Shown here in pieces: positions 8,873 to 19,167 of a stretch of 60,207 nt of DNA (within the stretch, counting starts at the first letter, position 1; each line of letters opens with the position of its first letter). The stretch covers positions 1 to 60,207 of the forward strand of contig CAJXFK010000007.1 of assembly GCA_913052575.1 (NCBI GenBank), given 5' to 3'. The translations under genes were made by a program, and so were the position numbers. Below the pieces are notes generated by a model. The model saw only the letters and a program-made list of their open reading frames with translations, was not told the origin of the DNA and did no database searches. This DNA is from an uncultured Planctomycetaceae bacterium. GTDB taxonomy: Bacteria; Planctomycetota; Planctomycetia; Pirellulales; UBA1268.

Positions 8873-9880
8873 ATGATCCACACGCTTGCTATCGTCGGCG
8901 CTACTGGTGCTGTTGGAAAAATTATCCTTGATCAACTTGTGAGTCGAAAATTCCCAACGAAAAACATCAAATTGCTTGCCTCTGAGCGATCCGCAGGTAG
9001 GACCATTGAATGCGGGGGGAAACAGCTTGTTGTTGAAGCCCTGACCCCAGAAGCTTTTCAAGACGTACAAATAGCAATCGGAAGCACGCCAGATGACGTA
9101 GCCGCAGAATTTGTGCCGTGGGCAGTAGAACAAGGCACGGTTGTTGTTGATGAAAGTGCTCATTTCCGTATGCGCCCAGACGTTCCTCTCGTTGTTCCTG
9201 AAATCAATCCAGAATCAATCCGTCTTCATAACGGAATCATCGCAAGCCCGAATTGCTCGACAACACAAATGGTGATGGTCATGAAGCCACTCCATGACGC
9301 GGCCCGCGTTCGACGCGTCCTTGTGAGCACGTACCAAGCGGTCAGTGGCGCTGGCATAGCAGCAACGCAGGAACTCAAGCAGGGGCTGCAAGCCTGGCTC
9401 AGCGGGTCGCCTGAGGAAGCAAAGATTTTCACTCACCCAATTGCAGGAAACCTCATCCCTCAAATTGGTTCAGAGAAGGAAGGGGGAAGCACGAGTGAAG
9501 AAATGAAAATGGTTCAGGAAACCCAGAAAATTTTTAATGACAACACGATTGGGGTGTGTGCCACGTGTGTTCGTGTACCCGTTGCCGATGCCCATAGCGA
9601 AAGCCTCATCATCGAAACAGAAAAGCCGCTTTCACCAGAGGAAGCATCTCGTCTTTTATCGACTTTCCCTGGCATTACAGTCAACGACAACCTTGCTGCC
9701 TCCAGCTACCCAATGCCACGAGATGCGGGAGGTCGAGATGATGTCTTCGTTGGTCGTATTCGACAGGACACATCAAACCAAAACTCACTTGCAATGTGGT
9801 GCGTATCGGACAACCTCCGAAAGGGCGCTGCGACCAATGCCGTACAAATCGCCGAGCACCTCGCAAGAGAAATGAATTGA
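8873..9880 (+). CDS. asd: aspartate-semialdehyde dehydrogenase
   Basis: IVGATGAVGKIILDQL, LLASERSAGR, ASPNCSTTQMVMVMKPLHDAA (catalytic Cys), CVRVPVADAHSESL. Confidence 0.95.
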   Translation: MIHTLAIVGATGAVGKIILDQLVSRKFPTKNIKLLASERSAGRTIECGGKQLVVEALTPEAFQDVQIAIGSTPDDVAAEFVPWAVEQGTVVVDESAHFRMRPDVPLVVPEINPESIRLHNGIIASPNCSTTQMVMVMKPLHDAARVRRVLVSTYQAVSGAGIAATQELKQGLQAWLSGSPEEAKIFTHPIAGNLIPQIGSEKEGGSTSEEMKMVQETQKIFNDNTIGVCATCVRVPVADAHSESLIIETEKPLSPEEASRLLSTFPGITVNDNLAASSYPMPRDAGGRDDVFVGRIRQDTSNQNSLAMWCVSDNLRKGAATNAVQIAEHLAREMN

Positions 9881-9884
9881 TTTC

Positions 9885-10682
9885 ATGAGCCAAAGACTGC
9901 AACTTCGTCTTGCCTATAATGGTGAGCGTTTTAGCGGGTGGCAGATTCAGCCCGACAAAAGAACGGTGCAGGGTGTCCTAAGTGATGCCATCAGAGGTGT
10001 TTGCGGTGAATCAATTATACCTAAAGGGAGTAGCCGTACTGACGCTGGCGTTCATGCAGCAGATCAGGTTGCAAGTTTCACAACAACAAAAAAATTCTCA
10101 CCGGATGTCTGGCGAAGGGCAATCAACGCGCATCTTCCAAATGATGTCGTGGTGCTCCGATCGAGTGAGGCTGACCCCTCATTCAACCCGATCACTGATG
10201 CTGAAAAAAAAAGGTACCGTTATCGCATTCATGACGGAGAAGTTCGTCCTGTTTTGGCTCGGCCATTCGTCTGGCAATGGAACTCCCGACTCAGTGTTTC
10301 TGCCATGCAGAATGCTGCCTCTTTTCTAATCGGTGAACATGACTTCAGCAGTTTCGAAAACCCGTCCTCTCCTCGTGCATCGAAGGTACGAACAATTCAT
10401 GATATTACTATCCAGAGGCACACCGGAGGTGAGTATGAGGCTGATAACGAAGTCTGGATCGAAATTGAAGGAAACGGATTCCTCTACAATATGGTGAGGA
10501 TCATTGTCGGCACGCTCCTTATGGTTGGTAGTGGCAAGCGACCAGAAATATGGGCCAGCAGAGTGCTCGCCGACAAACAGCGAACATCCGCAGGCCCAAC
10601 TGCACCAGCCCACGGCCTTTTACTTTTACAAATCACCCTCAAACCACAACTGGCAGCCGCTCTTCATGCCCCGTCCTCCTGA
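9885..10682 (+). CDS. truA: tRNA pseudouridine(38-40) synthase
   Basis: LRLAYNGERFSGWQIQPDKRTVQGVL, GSSRTDAGVHAADQVASF (catalytic Asp motif), NGFLYNMVRIIVGTLL. Confidence 0.95.
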   Translation: MSQRLQLRLAYNGERFSGWQIQPDKRTVQGVLSDAIRGVCGESIIPKGSSRTDAGVHAADQVASFTTTKKFSPDVWRRAINAHLPNDVVVLRSSEADPSFNPITDAEKKRYRYRIHDGEVRPVLARPFVWQWNSRLSVSAMQNAASFLIGEHDFSSFENPSSPRASKVRTIHDITIQRHTGGEYEADNEVWIEIEGNGFLYNMVRIIVGTLLMVGSGKRPEIWASRVLADKQRTSAGPTAPAHGLLLLQITLKPQLAAALHAPSS

Positions 10683-11535
10683 ACAACTTGGTTCCCTCAG
10701 ACTCGTCCGACAACTTGGCGTGGGCCGTAAATGTCAAATCTGGGAGGCTTCAGATGAAAGCCAGTCAAAACGCGTTGCTGTCAAACTGGCGTCTCCTGAG
10801 TTCGCCTCCGACAAGGACATCCGTCAACTCCTGAAACATGAACTCTTTGTAAGCCGATCACTCGATCATTCCGGAATTATTCGTATCGATCGATATTCAA
10901 CAACTGGTCGACTACCACACCTTGTCATGGAATTGTTCCGTCATCCGAATCTGAAAATGCACCTCGCTTCCAAGGCAGAGTCGATTCCAGCTCAAGCACA
11001 GTCGATTGCACAAAAAGCAGCTGATGCGATGAGTCACCTACACGCGAACCGCTGGGTTCATCGGGACATCAAGCCAGAAAATATTCTTGTTGATGACTCA
11101 GGTGACGTTCGTTTAATTGATCTTGCTATTGCTGCACGACCGCCAAGCTTTCTTTCTCGTCTCGTACCAATCAAAGTGACCGTCCAGGGTTCACCGAGCT
11201 ACATGTCACCCGAACAGATTCGAGGACATCGTGTTGGGTACGCTGGTGACATCTACTCATTCGGCTGTCTTCTTTACGAACTCGTGACGGGACACCCTCC
11301 ATATACTGGCTCTACTCAACAGGAACTTCTCAGCAAACACCTCTACACAAGCCCACCCTTCGCGTCAGCAATGAATCCCTCGGTCACACCACAGTTGGAC
11401 CGCTTTATTCGTGATCTTCTTGCGAAGCAAACGAAGGAAAGGCCGTCTTCCATGGTCGAAGTTGCTGCACATCTCCGTAATGCACCATTCCTGACGCCAC
11501 AGGGCCGCTCTGCGGCATCTAGAAAAGCCGATTGA
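10666..11535 (+). CDS. serine/threonine protein kinase (compact, no sensor domain)
   Basis: VAVKLA, WVHRDIKPENILVDDSG, LIDLAIA (DLA in place of DFG), GSPSYMSPEQIRG. Start at the MPRPPEQ Met; overlaps truA end by 17 nt. Confidence 0.9.
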   Translation: MPRPPEQLGSLRLVRQLGVGRKCQIWEASDESQSKRVAVKLASPEFASDKDIRQLLKHELFVSRSLDHSGIIRIDRYSTTGRLPHLVMELFRHPNLKMHLASKAESIPAQAQSIAQKAADAMSHLHANRWVHRDIKPENILVDDSGDVRLIDLAIAARPPSFLSRLVPIKVTVQGSPSYMSPEQIRGHRVGYAGDIYSFGCLLYELVTGHPPYTGSTQQELLSKHLYTSPPFASAMNPSVTPQLDRFIRDLLAKQTKERPSSMVEVAAHLRNAPFLTPQGRSAASRKAD

Positions 11536-11596
11536 CGGCAGTTCGGTTCAGTGGTGACAATACACCCGTCGTTTTTGTAACTTCAGGAATATCACA

Positions 11597-12556
11597 ATGG
11601 CTCGCGGACTTCATCGTTTGCCCCTCGAGAAACCTATTTATGAGCTCGAGGATAAAATTGCCGAACTCGAGACGGCACCACTTGGTAAGCAATCTCAAGA
11701 TGAGGTTCAACAACTTCGTCGCGAATGTGCCGATCTCCAAAAACAAATTTTCGGGAATCTCGATCCTTGGCAGACCGTTGAGGTTGCTCGGCATCCAAAT
11801 CGACCAAAAACCAGCGACTATCTAAGCCTTGTTTTTGACGAATTTGTCGAACTTCACGGCGACAAGGCTTTTGGTGATGACCCAGCTATGCTCACTGGGT
11901 TTGCCAAAATTGATCGTCACAAAGTTCTCGTCGTTGGTCACCAAAAGGGAAAAACCCTTGCAGAGAAACAGGCATGCCACTTCGGCTGCGCTCACCCCGA
12001 AGGATATCGAAAAGCAATGGGGAAGATGCGAATGGCAGCAAAATACGGTCTGCCTGTGATCTGCCTTATTGACACACCGGGCGCCTACCCAGGGATTGGT
12101 GCCGAAGAACGAGGACAGGCCCAAGTGATCGCTGAAAGTATGTTTTTAATGGCTTCGCTGAAGGTACCGATTATCTGTGTTGTAATCGGTGAAGGAGGGT
12201 CCGGAGGGGCATTAGGGATCGGAGTTGGAGATCGTGTCGCAATTCTTGAACATGCCTACTACAGCGTCATCAGCCCAGAGGGCTGTGCTGGTATTCTTTG
12301 GAAAAGTGCTGATTTCAAGGCCGATGCTGCTCGGGCGTTGCGAATGAGAGCCTGGGATCTCAAGGAATTTGGTGTCATTGATAAAGTTATCGATGAACCT
12401 CGAGGAGGCGCTCATCGTGACCCACGCTTAATGGCAGCTCGACTCAAAACATTTCTTGAGCGAACACTCAGAGAATTGGTGAAACAGCCGATTGAGGAAC
12501 TCGTCGAAAGTCGTTACACAAAGTTCCGCCAGATGGGCACGTTTCTGGAAGACTAG
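11597..12556 (+). CDS. accA: acetyl-CoA carboxylase carboxyltransferase subunit alpha
   Basis: LPLEKPIYELEDKIAELE, HPNRPKTSDYL, GDDPAMLTGFAKID, PVICLIDTPGAYPGIGAEERGQAQ, GEGGSGGALGIGVGD, SPEGCAGILWK. Confidence 0.97.
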   Translation: MARGLHRLPLEKPIYELEDKIAELETAPLGKQSQDEVQQLRRECADLQKQIFGNLDPWQTVEVARHPNRPKTSDYLSLVFDEFVELHGDKAFGDDPAMLTGFAKIDRHKVLVVGHQKGKTLAEKQACHFGCAHPEGYRKAMGKMRMAAKYGLPVICLIDTPGAYPGIGAEERGQAQVIAESMFLMASLKVPIICVVIGEGGSGGALGIGVGDRVAILEHAYYSVISPEGCAGILWKSADFKADAARALRMRAWDLKEFGVIDKVIDEPRGGAHRDPRLMAARLKTFLERTLRELVKQPIEELVESRYTKFRQMGTFLED

Positions 12557-12780
12557 CAAACCGATGCCCGAAACGACGAACGCCTGAAGACCAACTCGCT
12601 ACGACACAAAGCAGGGCAGAAGGAACTCAGAAAAGTGTCTTTCATGCGTGTTTCTACCCCTTCTGCAACGTCCGATAATGTCTGTTATGTCCGGTTTGAA
12701 CCCTATTTTCAAGGCATTTCCTGACGTCACTCCCCTTCGCACCCTTCCATCCGGTCGATCTGGCTCACAGTCGATCTGGC

Positions 12781-13665
12781 TCATGGTCGAACTGGCAGTG
12801 GAGTCTGCGAACCCACCGGAAACCTCTGCGGAACATTTCCCTGCCATTGATTTTGCGGCGGCAGAACTGACACTGGCGATGGCGCGGTACTACCACCAAA
12901 TGCAGAATTCTGATTGAGATAGCGACCAGCAGCATCTACAGCATTTCCTGTCGAACTTTCTGGAGTCATCCATGCCGCAGCCGCTTTCACAGGAGATGAA
13001 GATTCTCCCCTTCCAGCAGACTCATCGCCTGCTTCGACACCCGCCCAGGCGGCAACTGACGTCACACCCTCAAGGACACTCTGCCACGAGGCACCATCAT
13101 TCTGGCCCGACTGAGCAGCAACCACACCTTGCGAAGAACTGACGTCACCCTCATCGAACTGCTGCTGAAACTGTTGTAGGAACGGATCGACTGTCTCGTG
13201 GATGTCTGCTGGTAGAAACTGATCTGCTTCACCTATTAACTTCGCAACAATCTGGCCGCTTTGACTCCCTGTTATTTCACTGCGGTAAGCCGGCATCATC
13301 GTAACCGCGAAAAACGTTACAACCACGCAAATGAGAGCTCCTTTTGCGAGACCGAATACCAAACCTAACTGATGATCAAATGCCGAGAGGTGCACTGCAT
13401 CAATTAATGAAGATACAAAGCGGAATGTGACCCAAACAACTAATGACGTTCCGACATATAAAGCCAGCATTGCAAGCAGCCTGTTCCACGGTGGCGGCTG
13501 ACCTGTGAGCGAAGAAAGCTCACCACTGAAACGCAGTGAAACATAGGAACTCAGGCAGATTCCGGCGATCCACGCTATCTGCCAGACGATTCCTTTGAAA
13601 TAGCCGAGAACTCCTGCCGTTGCCAGCAGCCCAAGCATCACCATGTCATAGCTATCAATCGCCAC
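12781..13665 (-). CDS. CvpA family membrane protein
   Basis: DMVMLGLLATAGVLGYFKGIVWQIAWIAG..., DHQLGLVFGLAKGALICVVVTFF; CvpA pattern; Gln/Ser-rich tail. Confidence 0.8.
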   Translation of the reverse strand: MAIDSYDMVMLGLLATAGVLGYFKGIVWQIAWIAGICLSSYVSLRFSGELSSLTGQPPPWNRLLAMLALYVGTSLVVWVTFRFVSSLIDAVHLSAFDHQLGLVFGLAKGALICVVVTFFAVTMMPAYRSEITGSQSGQIVAKLIGEADQFLPADIHETVDPFLQQFQQQFDEGDVSSSQGVVAAQSGQNDGASWQSVLEGVTSVAAWAGVEAGDESAGRGESSSPVKAAAAWMTPESSTGNAVDAAGRYLNQNSAFGGSTAPSPVSVLPPQNQWQGNVPQRFPVGSQTPLPVRP

Positions 13666-13690
13666 GCACGCTCTCCTTACATTGCCTTAC

Positions 13691-13721
13691 GATTCACCTG
13701 CATACGACAAGCAGGCGAATC
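13691..13721. other. imperfect inverted repeat / hairpin upstream of cvpA-like gene
   Basis: gattcacctgc - atacgacaa - gcaggcgaatc, 11-bp arms with one mismatch, 25 nt upstream of the minus-strand start. Confidence 0.5.
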
Positions 13722-14095
13722 CTCGGGACTGTAGAAGGTATCGCATTGGCCAAGAAGTCCAGTTTCCAGAGGAAATACGACTGAACTGAACTAGCCAGAA
13801 GCCCGCATCTTTCCCGCATTGCCTAACCACCCCTTCCTTCCGGGTGCTCTTTTCTGAAAAACCCGTTCTTAACAGTCAGGCAGGATAAACCACTTCGGCA
13901 GTGTAGGGGGTGCAAAAAAAAAGGCTCTCTGCATCAAAGGGCAAAGAAGCCGAAGTTCCTTTACACAGCGGTGTTGTTTGAGGGTGCAATGTGCGCCTGG
14001 TGATTGAGGGAACAATTTCCAACAACGGCGTAGGGTTGCTGTAATCTTCAGCAATCCTTTTACAGAGCAACGCCTCTCGAGGAGGGATTCGCAGA

Positions 14096-14818
14096 GTGCC
14101 GGGATTCCGTGAGCACATTACCGGTTCAACGATCGTTGGGATCGGTTATGGGACAGCCGCTTGGTATGTCGGTGAGATTCCTCCACTGACATGCCTCCTT
14201 GGTGCTGGCCTGTGCTCGGTTGCAGGCATGCTCCCTGATCTTGATAGTGGACCAGGCATTCCCCTGAAAGAAAGCGTTGCGTTCGCTGCAGCTGTTGTAC
14301 CTGTCATGCTGCTACCTCGCCTTCAACAGATCAGCATGCCTGCAGAGGCACTTATCCTCATTTGCGCAGCAATTTATCTTACGATTCGATTTGGAGTTAC
14401 TTTTCTTCTTAAAAAGTTTGCTGTCCACAGAGGAATGTTCCACAGCGTCCCGTCAGCAGCCATCGCCGGCCTCAGTGCTTTTCTGATTTTTTCATCTGAA
14501 GAACCAATGCGCCGATATTTCGTAGCCAGTGCTGTTGTCCTTGGATTTTTGACTCACTTGATTCTTGATGAAATCTGGTCTGTAAAACTAGGCATGTTCG
14601 GGCCCAAAATAAAAAAGTCATTTGGAACAGCTGTAAAATTCATGGGCAACGAAGCGTGGGCCAATATTGTGACGTACCTCCTTGTCATTATTCTTGGAGC
14701 CTTGGCTGCGAGTGACGCCGCTGTCAATGAGAATCTATCTGTGGTTCGTCAACAGGTGGAACAGGCCGCCATTCAATATCCTACCTACCCTTCAACTCAA
14801 CCGGTCTATAGACGGTGA
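14096..14818 (+). CDS. YdjM/DUF457-type membrane-bound metal-dependent hydrolase-like protein
   Basis: GTG start; FREHITGSTIVGIGYG, AGMLPDLDS, VHRGMFHSVPSA, LTHLILDEI: His/Asp pattern of the YdjM family. Confidence 0.8.
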   Translation: MPGFREHITGSTIVGIGYGTAAWYVGEIPPLTCLLGAGLCSVAGMLPDLDSGPGIPLKESVAFAAAVVPVMLLPRLQQISMPAEALILICAAIYLTIRFGVTFLLKKFAVHRGMFHSVPSAAIAGLSAFLIFSSEEPMRRYFVASAVVLGFLTHLILDEIWSVKLGMFGPKIKKSFGTAVKFMGNEAWANIVTYLLVIILGALAASDAAVNENLSVVRQQVEQAAIQYPTYPSTQPVYRR

Positions 14819-14947
14819 ATGGCCACTTTCTGCACTGGGCGTTACGAGGACGTCCTCTTGCTTGTCTCCTGATCCTGTTAGATCATGCACAGCGTGTGAA
14901 ATCCCATGCTGCTAGAGACCCTACTATTTCAGAAAGAATTCAGCCCC

Positions 14948-15895
14948 ATGGCTCCTTCAATAAATGAAATAGGCCTCACCGGTTCAGGCGTGCAACCACT
15001 GCTTGTTGTATACCTCGCCCTCATCAGCATTGCAGCATTTGCAGGCGGCGTTTCTGTCAGCTTCCTGACACTTGGCCACCGTAGACTACAAGTTTTACTC
15101 TCCTTCACTGGTGGCGTCTTACTTGGAGTCGGAATGCTACATATGATCCCTCACGCATACCTCGAACTCGATCAGCGAATTGACAGGACAATGAGCTGGG
15201 TTCTATTTGGTTTTTTCGTCATGTTTCTGCTTGAGCGAGCATTTCATGCGCATTCGCACCATACTGCCGATGGCTGTGAAAGCAGCACCACATGCCTCCA
15301 TGATCCCACTGAGCATGATCGCTTGCATGGGCATGCTCCTGACCCGAGGCACCACAAACAAGGTGTAAGCCAATGGGGATGGAGTGGCGCTTTTATTGGG
15401 CTCGGACTTCACAGCCTTGCCGATGGCGCCGCACTCGCTGCAGCCGTTAACTCAGACATCGGACACGGCATTACCTGGCTCGCCGGACTCGCAACCTTCC
15501 TTGCAATTTTACTTCACAAGCCTTTCGATGCTGGGATCATTGCAACGCTCATGATTGGCTCAGGGCTATCCAAGAATGCTCGACTCGGGCTGAACTTTTT
15601 CTATGCTCTTGCAGTCCCCGTGGGCGCGATCATCTTTTTATTAGGAATTAACGTGTTTGGTGATTTCCAGTCAACGATTACTGGTGCATCACTTGCATTG
15701 GCGGCGGGTGCATTCCTTTGCATCGCTGCTGCTGATTTGCTACCTGAGGTGCAATTTCATAGTCACGATCGCATTCTTCTGACTATCGCTCTTGCAATTG
15801 GAATTGCCTTGGCGTGCGTAATAACTCAACTCGAACAAACAAGCCATCCGCATAATCTAGTCACGACGAGTAATGTTCTTATTGATTCGCGATAA
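14948..15895 (+). CDS. ZIP family metal transporter
   Basis: FTGGVLLGVGMLHMIPHAY, His-rich loop HAHSHHTADG, GLGLHSLADGAALAAAV, HKPFDAGIIATLM. Confidence 0.88.
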   Translation: MAPSINEIGLTGSGVQPLLVVYLALISIAAFAGGVSVSFLTLGHRRLQVLLSFTGGVLLGVGMLHMIPHAYLELDQRIDRTMSWVLFGFFVMFLLERAFHAHSHHTADGCESSTTCLHDPTEHDRLHGHAPDPRHHKQGVSQWGWSGAFIGLGLHSLADGAALAAAVNSDIGHGITWLAGLATFLAILLHKPFDAGIIATLMIGSGLSKNARLGLNFFYALAVPVGAIIFLLGINVFGDFQSTITGASLALAAGAFLCIAAADLLPEVQFHSHDRILLTIALAIGIALACVITQLEQTSHPHNLVTTSNVLIDSR

Positions 15896-15909
15896 AAATT
15901 GAAAGTCAC

Positions 15910-16491
15910 TCATAAGGTTGATGAAGCCACAGCAGGCTCCTCGAGATCAACATCTAAACCACGGGCTTGTCGGACTGCCCGTACCTCTCCAAGAACATCT
16001 TCGATAAGCAATTGCTGTTCAGAAATTTTTGCACGCTGGGCCTGAAAACAAAAAGCAATAAAGGCTGCTAAGCCTATTCCTCCAATAAGATGCGGTGTCA
16101 CCCACGCCTCACTTCCACTTCGACCCGCAGCAGGATCTGCTGCACCACCCAACGCTACGATACCGATAATGCTGAGCATCCCAAATAACGCAAACGGAAA
16201 GGAACGCCGTTTTATTGCTTTACTGCGAAGAATGAATATATCCGGCAGACGGTACGTCTCCACAACCTCTCGGCACCAGCGACCAGTGCCAATAAAATAC
16301 GTCACCGACATGCTATTCACGAGCACAACCACTAACGCGGCTAGGATACCGGAAAGCCGATGCACCGTGCCCCATCGAAGAATTGCTTGGTCTGTTTGCC
16401 CATGAAGATCACCCAGCCACAAGCCAAGCCCGGCAGTGGCGAGCATGAGTGCGACAGCGAACATGGCTACAGATGAAAATATCTTCTCCAT
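15910..16491 (-). CDS. hypothetical membrane protein
   Basis: ORF with 4 predicted TM helices; convergent with the ZIP gene (14-nt gap). Confidence 0.7.
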   Translation of the reverse strand: MEKIFSSVAMFAVALMLATAGLGLWLGDLHGQTDQAILRWGTVHRLSGILAALVVVLVNSMSVTYFIGTGRWCREVVETYRLPDIFILRSKAIKRRSFPFALFGMLSIIGIVALGGAADPAAGRSGSEAWVTPHLIGGIGLAAFIAFCFQAQRAKISEQQLLIEDVLGEVRAVRQARGLDVDLEEPAVASSTL

Positions 16492-16626
16492 TGATTCTCC
16501 TTAAACATGATGCGGCTCCACCGATACTTCAAACGGACCGAACTCTACTTAAAGGATAGGCCGGTTCTCCATAACGCAACAGCAACACGAGGTTATTCAC
16601 GCCCTAATTCACGATGAAAATCGACT

Positions 16627-17682
16627 CTACTGCCGAAGTGGTTGGATCTGTTGAACGACCTGCTCCGTCTTATCAACGAGACCCTCTGATGAAGGCTTAT
16701 ACACAAAGGCAGCTGAGTCTATAGATCCCTCTAGTCTTACTTCATAAAGTTCTAATATCGACATCGGTTCAATCTCGCCTCTGTCGCCTAAAGCATTCCA
16801 CGTTATTCGGAATGGAAACAATTGTTCGCTTCCTATGATCAGCTCTACTGAGCAGGGCATACCGTCAGGCACCTTCACGACGCCACCCTCTAAAGCGTCT
16901 GGTGGCATTATGTGTTGCGGAAGTATCGATGCTAAGACGGTTGTATTCCATTGACCGGCCACTCGCCAAACCGGCAGACCCTCAAGTGAATCTTTCTCAG
17001 CTGATTCAAATCGAAAATAGCGTCTAAGAAGTGCAAGTGATCGCTGCAATCCTCCTAGATATGGTGCAACCGCTTGATCTTTCTCGATACCAAAATCTTC
17101 AAGTTTTGTGCGGACTTGCGAAATATCTACTCGTGCCAACTGCACCGGATTGTCCGCATTCTTCCTAAACTGCCAAAAAGAAAGCCCATCAGAGACTTCT
17201 AAAAACTCAAATGTTTCTGTGTCCGCCTTATTGACGACCTCAAAACGAAATTGTTGATCTATCCCCCTGCCCTGCTGCAAGTACCGCCCTGTTCCAACAA
17301 CGACCATGTCTTTTGATCGAGTACGCTGCCTGATTCGAGCCGACACGGATTCCACACGACCAAGCCGCGAAAGCATTGTAGAAACCAGCCTCTCGGCCTG
17401 CTTCTTGGACGACACGGATTCCGTACCTTGGCTGAAGCCCGGACTCATTGGCTGCTGATAGACGCTATTCCCTGCAGTCTCCTGAGACATGCAATTCCCA
17501 CCAAAAGGCGAAAACGTTCCCAGGGCTATCAGCAAGACAACTCTTCGTACAAAGCGTTTAGGTTCTGAGTAAAACACCTGGGAACTTCGGGCAAAATTTA
17601 CCAATTTCGTAATTTCTACGGGTTTTTCCAAAGATTTCGGTATTGGAAAGTCGAACAAACAAAAAGCACTGATTATCAACAC
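16627..17682 (-). CDS. hypothetical exported protein, LolA/DUF1571-like (true start uncertain)
   Basis: Long ORF; RLVSTMLSRLGRVESVSARIRQRTRSKDMVVVGTGRYLQQGRGIDQQFRFEV resembles outer-membrane lipoprotein carrier-like folds; signal-like RRVVLLIALGTFSPFGGNC suggests an internal start. Confidence 0.65.
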   Translation of the reverse strand: MLIISAFCLFDFPIPKSLEKPVEITKLVNFARSSQVFYSEPKRFVRRVVLLIALGTFSPFGGNCMSQETAGNSVYQQPMSPGFSQGTESVSSKKQAERLVSTMLSRLGRVESVSARIRQRTRSKDMVVVGTGRYLQQGRGIDQQFRFEVVNKADTETFEFLEVSDGLSFWQFRKNADNPVQLARVDISQVRTKLEDFGIEKDQAVAPYLGGLQRSLALLRRYFRFESAEKDSLEGLPVWRVAGQWNTTVLASILPQHIMPPDALEGGVVKVPDGMPCSVELIIGSEQLFPFRITWNALGDRGEIEPMSILELYEVRLEGSIDSAAFVYKPSSEGLVDKTEQVVQQIQPLRQ

Positions 17683-17815
17683 ACAGAAATTCTCTGTTGT
17701 CGAGATATCGGGAGTCTATGAAAAGAAAAACAAAAGGCACATGCCGAAATTTTCGGCTACTACAAAACAACGATAAACACCAACTCACCCGGTTCGTAAA
17801 GCTGGAGACTCTGAA

Positions 17816-19072
17816 GTGAAATTCAATATCTGTGCTACAAAATTCATTGGGCTTTCTTTGGCAACAGCATTGGCTGGCTGCCATATACCGGCGAATTCCC
17901 CGCTCTCTGGGATAGCGAACGTCGGAGTTGGTCCTCAGCCACAGACTAATATCCTGCCTCCACCTCAAATGCTTGCACACCCCGGACCTGGGGTTGATGG
18001 CCCTGGACCAGGAATTATTGCACCTGTCGGTTATGAAGAATACATGGCTGGCGGTGGTGTCACCGGGCCACTACCAGATGGAATGACGCCTCTTATCGGA
18101 ACCGGGTTGCCGCTGTCCCAGGTAGGCTTCTTGGGACCAGATGGCATGCAGGTTCGCTGGGATGTTGCAACTGCGGGAGGCTTTGACTCCAGCCCACTGG
18201 TTGCACCTGGCCGATACGATTTTCCACAGGGCGCTATCTATCGATTGAAGCTCACAAATATTCCAGGTAGAGAAGGAACTGAATTATATCCAACGCTCGA
18301 GGTTGCACCGACAACTCCAAGAACTTCAGCATTTATTGCACACAATACGGTTCCTGTTCAACTCACTGATGAAGACCTTGATCAGGTAACCACAGGAAAC
18401 TTTGTCACGAAAGTTGTCTATCTACCCGACCCGGATTATCAAGAACTGGCTGTTGCAGGTGTAGAAACCCTTGTGAGCACACGCCTCGATCCAGGGATTG
18501 ACCCTGTCGTCGAAGCCGATCGCCGAGGCTCAATCTTGGCAATCATTCGAATTGGCAATAAAGACTTAGAGTCTGTCGTGATGCAAGGAGCCGTACCAGT
18601 CAGTGGAGTTCCTCAAGCCGTAGCAGGGATTCCATTAGGAAAACCTTGTGGTGACAATTCTGGGCGTTTACCACCTGCTTTTGTTGCAGGAATGACGGCA
18701 CCAAGCTACGGGATGCCCATCACTGGGACACCCATAGGACTGCCAGGTCCTCCACATATTCCTCTAGGTGGTCCGGCCGGTCTTCAGAAGCACACGATTA
18801 CCAATCACACTCGTACGAGTATTCCGGGGCCAACAAAACAGCTGAAATTACATGTGCAGCAGGCTCCTGGGCTGAGTTATCCAAAACCTGCCTCCCGTGC
18901 CTACATTTCGGAGCGATCGGATGTCCCGCATATACAACTCAAGCAACCTCGTGAAGATCGCACTCGCTGGGTCGATAACGGTGGTCCAGATCCAGATGCT
19001 AGAGCAGCAGCCATCTGCAGCGGATGTGGCCGCCATGATTGTTCCTGCCCTCCAGCACCACCGAATTTCTAA
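17816..19072 (+). CDS. hypothetical lipoprotein/exported protein with Cys-rich C-terminus
   Basis: Signal peptide with lipobox-like LATALAGC; Pro/Gly-rich; C-terminal CSGCGRHDCSCP. Confidence 0.78.
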   Translation: MKFNICATKFIGLSLATALAGCHIPANSPLSGIANVGVGPQPQTNILPPPQMLAHPGPGVDGPGPGIIAPVGYEEYMAGGGVTGPLPDGMTPLIGTGLPLSQVGFLGPDGMQVRWDVATAGGFDSSPLVAPGRYDFPQGAIYRLKLTNIPGREGTELYPTLEVAPTTPRTSAFIAHNTVPVQLTDEDLDQVTTGNFVTKVVYLPDPDYQELAVAGVETLVSTRLDPGIDPVVEADRRGSILAIIRIGNKDLESVVMQGAVPVSGVPQAVAGIPLGKPCGDNSGRLPPAFVAGMTAPSYGMPITGTPIGLPGPPHIPLGGPAGLQKHTITNHTRTSIPGPTKQLKLHVQQAPGLSYPKPASRAYISERSDVPHIQLKQPREDRTRWVDNGGPDPDARAAAICSGCGRHDCSCPPAPPNF

Positions 19073-19167
19073 TAACCAAACTTCTAATAACTAGAAAAGA
19101 TGCAAGAGACAGCCTGTTCGACAAAGCACTCGATTCGGTAGACAGACAAAGAATTTACAAAAAAGTC

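Noticed and set aside
12648-12917. 89-aa plus-strand ORF near cvpA
   Set aside because: Mostly overlaps the 3' part of the CvpA-like gene on the other strand; no recognisable motif.
13722-14095. possible ncRNA between cvpA-like and ydjM-like genes
   Set aside because: Only weak local inverted repeats; no known RNA consensus recognised.
19067-19096. ttctaataac repeat at the stop of 17816..19072
   Set aside because: Only 10 of 15 nt match; too weak to list as a duplication.
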